Assembly: GCF_037975245.1 (NCBI RefSeq)
Contig: NC_092568.1
Location: 3,288,001 to 3,352,000, forward strand
Direction: 5' to 3'
Source: Apostichopus japonicus
Taxonomy: Eukaryota > Echinodermata > Holothuroidea > Aspidochirotida > Stichopodidae
DNA: 64,000 bases
How positions within the stretch are numbered: position 1 is the first letter of the stretch; each line of letters opens with the position of its first letter. The notes beneath the pieces were generated by a model. It was not told where the DNA came from and made no database searches. It was given only the letters and a program-made list of their open reading frames with translations. Made by a program: the position numbers and the translations under genes. Shown piece after piece: positions 62,072 to 64,000 of the stretch.

Positions 62072-62361
62072 CAGGCGCGTAGCCAAGGGGGGGCGAAGGG
62101 GGCAGCCGCCCCCCCCTTGAGCATAATTTTTTTTTTTTTTTTTAATGTTTTTATGATATCGCTAGTATTTTCAAAAGAGAAAATGCTAAGATTCAACTTA
62201 CAAGGCCTGGGAAGTGCCTTTTCCAGCGATCTGGGAGGCATTCTAAGCCAAAATTTTCTTGTACGCTTCGCGCCAACCATGGTGGCGCTACGCTTAGATA
62301 GTTTTCAATGCCGAATCTACAGTTTCGCCCCTCCCTTGGCAAATTCCTGGCTACGCGCCTG
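62072..62361. mobile_element. MITE with CAGGCGCGTAGCCA inverted ends
   Basis: Starts CAGGCGCGTAGCCA and ends TGGCTACGCGCCTG, perfect 14-bp inverted repeats. The flanks catgtatg / catgatgtatg resemble an imperfect 8-bp duplication. Includes a poly-C/poly-T stretch. Non-coding. Confidence 0.75.
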
Positions 62362-62438
62362 CATGATGTATGATTAATGTAACAACTGTTTTTATTACCT
62401 TCTCTGGTACAGTATCTGTGTCAATGTACCCACTATGA

Positions 62439-62806
62439 CAGTGGCGGAGCTAGGGATATTGGTCAGGAGGGGCGAGAATTGTCTGTAGGGACGCTTTCGA
62501 CACTATCTAAGTGTAGCGCCACCATAGGTTGGCGCGGAGCGTACAGAAATTTTTTGTATAAAGATACTCCCTAAATCGCCGGAAATGACCCTTTCCAGGC
62601 CTTGCTAATTTGCAGATAAACAACTTAGGTGTCATCGCCAACAAAATGTGACAAATGTCAATAGGTAAATTAGAGTGCAATAAAAAAGTCAATAATTGTG
62701 AATATAAGTAAAAAGTGGTAAAAAGCTGAAAAGGACGTCAGCAATCCATTTGAGTCCGTCAGAGGGGGCATCCGCCCCCACTGACTGTATGGACGCTCCG
62801 CCACTG
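62439..62806. mobile_element. hAT-like MITE with CAGTGGCGGAGC ends
   Basis: Inverted ends CAGTGGCGGAGC/GCTCCGCCACTG with a perfect 8-bp duplication CACTATGA (62431-62438 and 62807-62814), diagnostic of hAT. Internal sequence is related to the neighbouring element at 62072 in inverse orientation. Confidence 0.88.
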
Positions 62807-64000
62807 CACTATGAGATAGATTCACTTGACCCAAACGGCATTATTATCATCAATGTATTCATGGCAGGTTTGGTGATGAGTTTATCACAAACTTATATCA
62901 ACCAACCCAAGCGCTGTTTCACGTTGGATGTTGTTAATTTTGTTGGTGCTGTTTCTCTAGTCAATATCCCCAGATAACGAGCAGTTTTTATAACAATAGC
63001 CTTTTTATCAATTCCAATTTAAGATCACCAGTATAATATGCCTGCTCTCTACACTGTTTCTACTTTATTCCATAATCATTAATGATAAGAAAGAAAGTAA
63101 TAAACTTTTCCCTGATCCAAGATTTCCAATAACAGTACAACTCCGTACTCACCACAAGACAAACAGACTCACTGCCCGTGTAATATTTGTTGAACTCTTA
63201 AGCAAGTCATAATAAGATCTTTTCTAACAAACTTTCATTTTAAATAAGTAATACACGATTTCCAGAAATTATTAAATTGCTTCTACTTGCCCAGAAATTG
63301 AAGTATCAATACACCTTGTCTAACATGTCTTCTAAGTTCCCCTATTGATTTCATTCATGGAATGATTCGCCATGGTTGCTCTCAATTCATTCCACGAAAA
63401 TTACAGACGATAAAAAAATATAAATTGCCATTCGTTGATTGACATTTAGTGCTTAATAGAGTTACATAGTTGGCAATCAATGAAAGTAAGAATCTGGCAC
63501 AACAGATAATTTTAGATGTTTTAGTTTTCATTCAAGCTGTGTATGGCTTGAGGTAATTTCCCCAATCGTGATGTTTACCCCTCCAGGTACTGCCGCATCC
63601 CCCACCCCTCATCCCCCAGTTGGTTCAGACAAAGCAAAAGTCAAACCCCTTTACAGTTTACTCAGATCTATGCAAGTTAGCACTTCCCAAAGATTTTCCT
63701 CCCCCAAAAACTGTTTTCTTGCCAGTCGCTATACCCCCCCCCCCCCCACCAAACCTTCCCTTTTCCCACCCTCCCTTCCTGGTTCTGGTGAAGCCACTGT
63801 TTATTAGAGTTTGTCCTTTACTGGACATGAAAGAAGATATAGCAGAGGAGATAAAGAAGGAACGGGGAGAGGAAAGATGAGGAGAAGGGGGAGAGGATGG
63901 AGGAGGGAGAGAGGAAAGAACAGGCATTCATAACAACCTTCTTTCCCACTCTGTTTGCTATGCCATATCTATGCATACAAATTTTAACCTTCTCAGTCTT

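Larger units (their letters stand above)
61518..64000. other. Upstream RasGRP sequence, no exon recognised
   Basis: Contains two MITEs and poly-C runs (about 63736). I looked for a minus-strand exon ending in a phase-1 donor and encoding a typical RasGRP N-terminus and found none. The frame at 63658-63927 (minus) is a purine-rich low-complexity artefact. Confidence 0.5.

Overview
This window reads as animal nuclear DNA: three intron-rich genes, AT-rich introns, abundant simple repeats, tRNA-derived SINEs, non-LTR retrotransposon tails and many MITEs. The gene sequences resemble those of deuterostomes, and an echinoderm or similar marine invertebrate is my best guess. That guess is inference, not demonstrated.

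Layout. (1) 1-6572, minus strand: the 5' end of an ASPP-family gene (p53/PP1-binding protein), with coding exons at 6549-6572 and 363-510; the rest lies beyond base 1. (2) 6573-8855: a head-to-head intergenic region carrying a Harbinger-like MITE. (3) 8865-19537, plus strand: a complete DNA polymerase eta gene (POLH). Its ten coding exons sum to 2295 nt (764 aa) in one continuous frame, with catalytic DE, a UBZ zinc finger and several PIP-like FF motifs. Intron 6 is abnormal. It holds a minisatellite built from exon 7's own splice acceptor, interrupted by an apparently identical 1.72-kb copy of the gene's last coding bases and 3'UTR. (4) 21162-27328: a convergent intergenic/3'UTR zone. (5) 27329-61517, minus strand: a RasGRP gene, closest to RASGRP3 from memory. 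It has REM, CDC25 RasGEF, two EF hands, C1, a QATQTD tail and a terminal coiled coil, in at least 14 coding exons. The first coding exon was not found and may lie past 64000.

Two splicing oddities stand out in RasGRP. The first intron seen is a textbook AT-AC (U12-type) intron. The junction between the exons at 38111-38208 and 33258-33433 misses frame by exactly 2 nt. An AG flanked by consensus splice sites at 36173-36174 would restore it as a 2-nt microexon, but a homopolymer assembly error or a GT-AC intron would give an equally good protein.

The genes are not an operon. POLH performs translesion synthesis, ASPP proteins modulate p53, and RasGRP is a calcium/diacylglycerol-regulated Ras/Rap exchange factor. 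The ASPP-POLH divergent pair could share a promoter, which is inference only. Introns carry hAT-like MITEs with target-site duplications (39928, 49453, 62439), two copies of one SINE with (CATA)n tails, a 50/51-bp satellite, and frequent poly-G/C runs.
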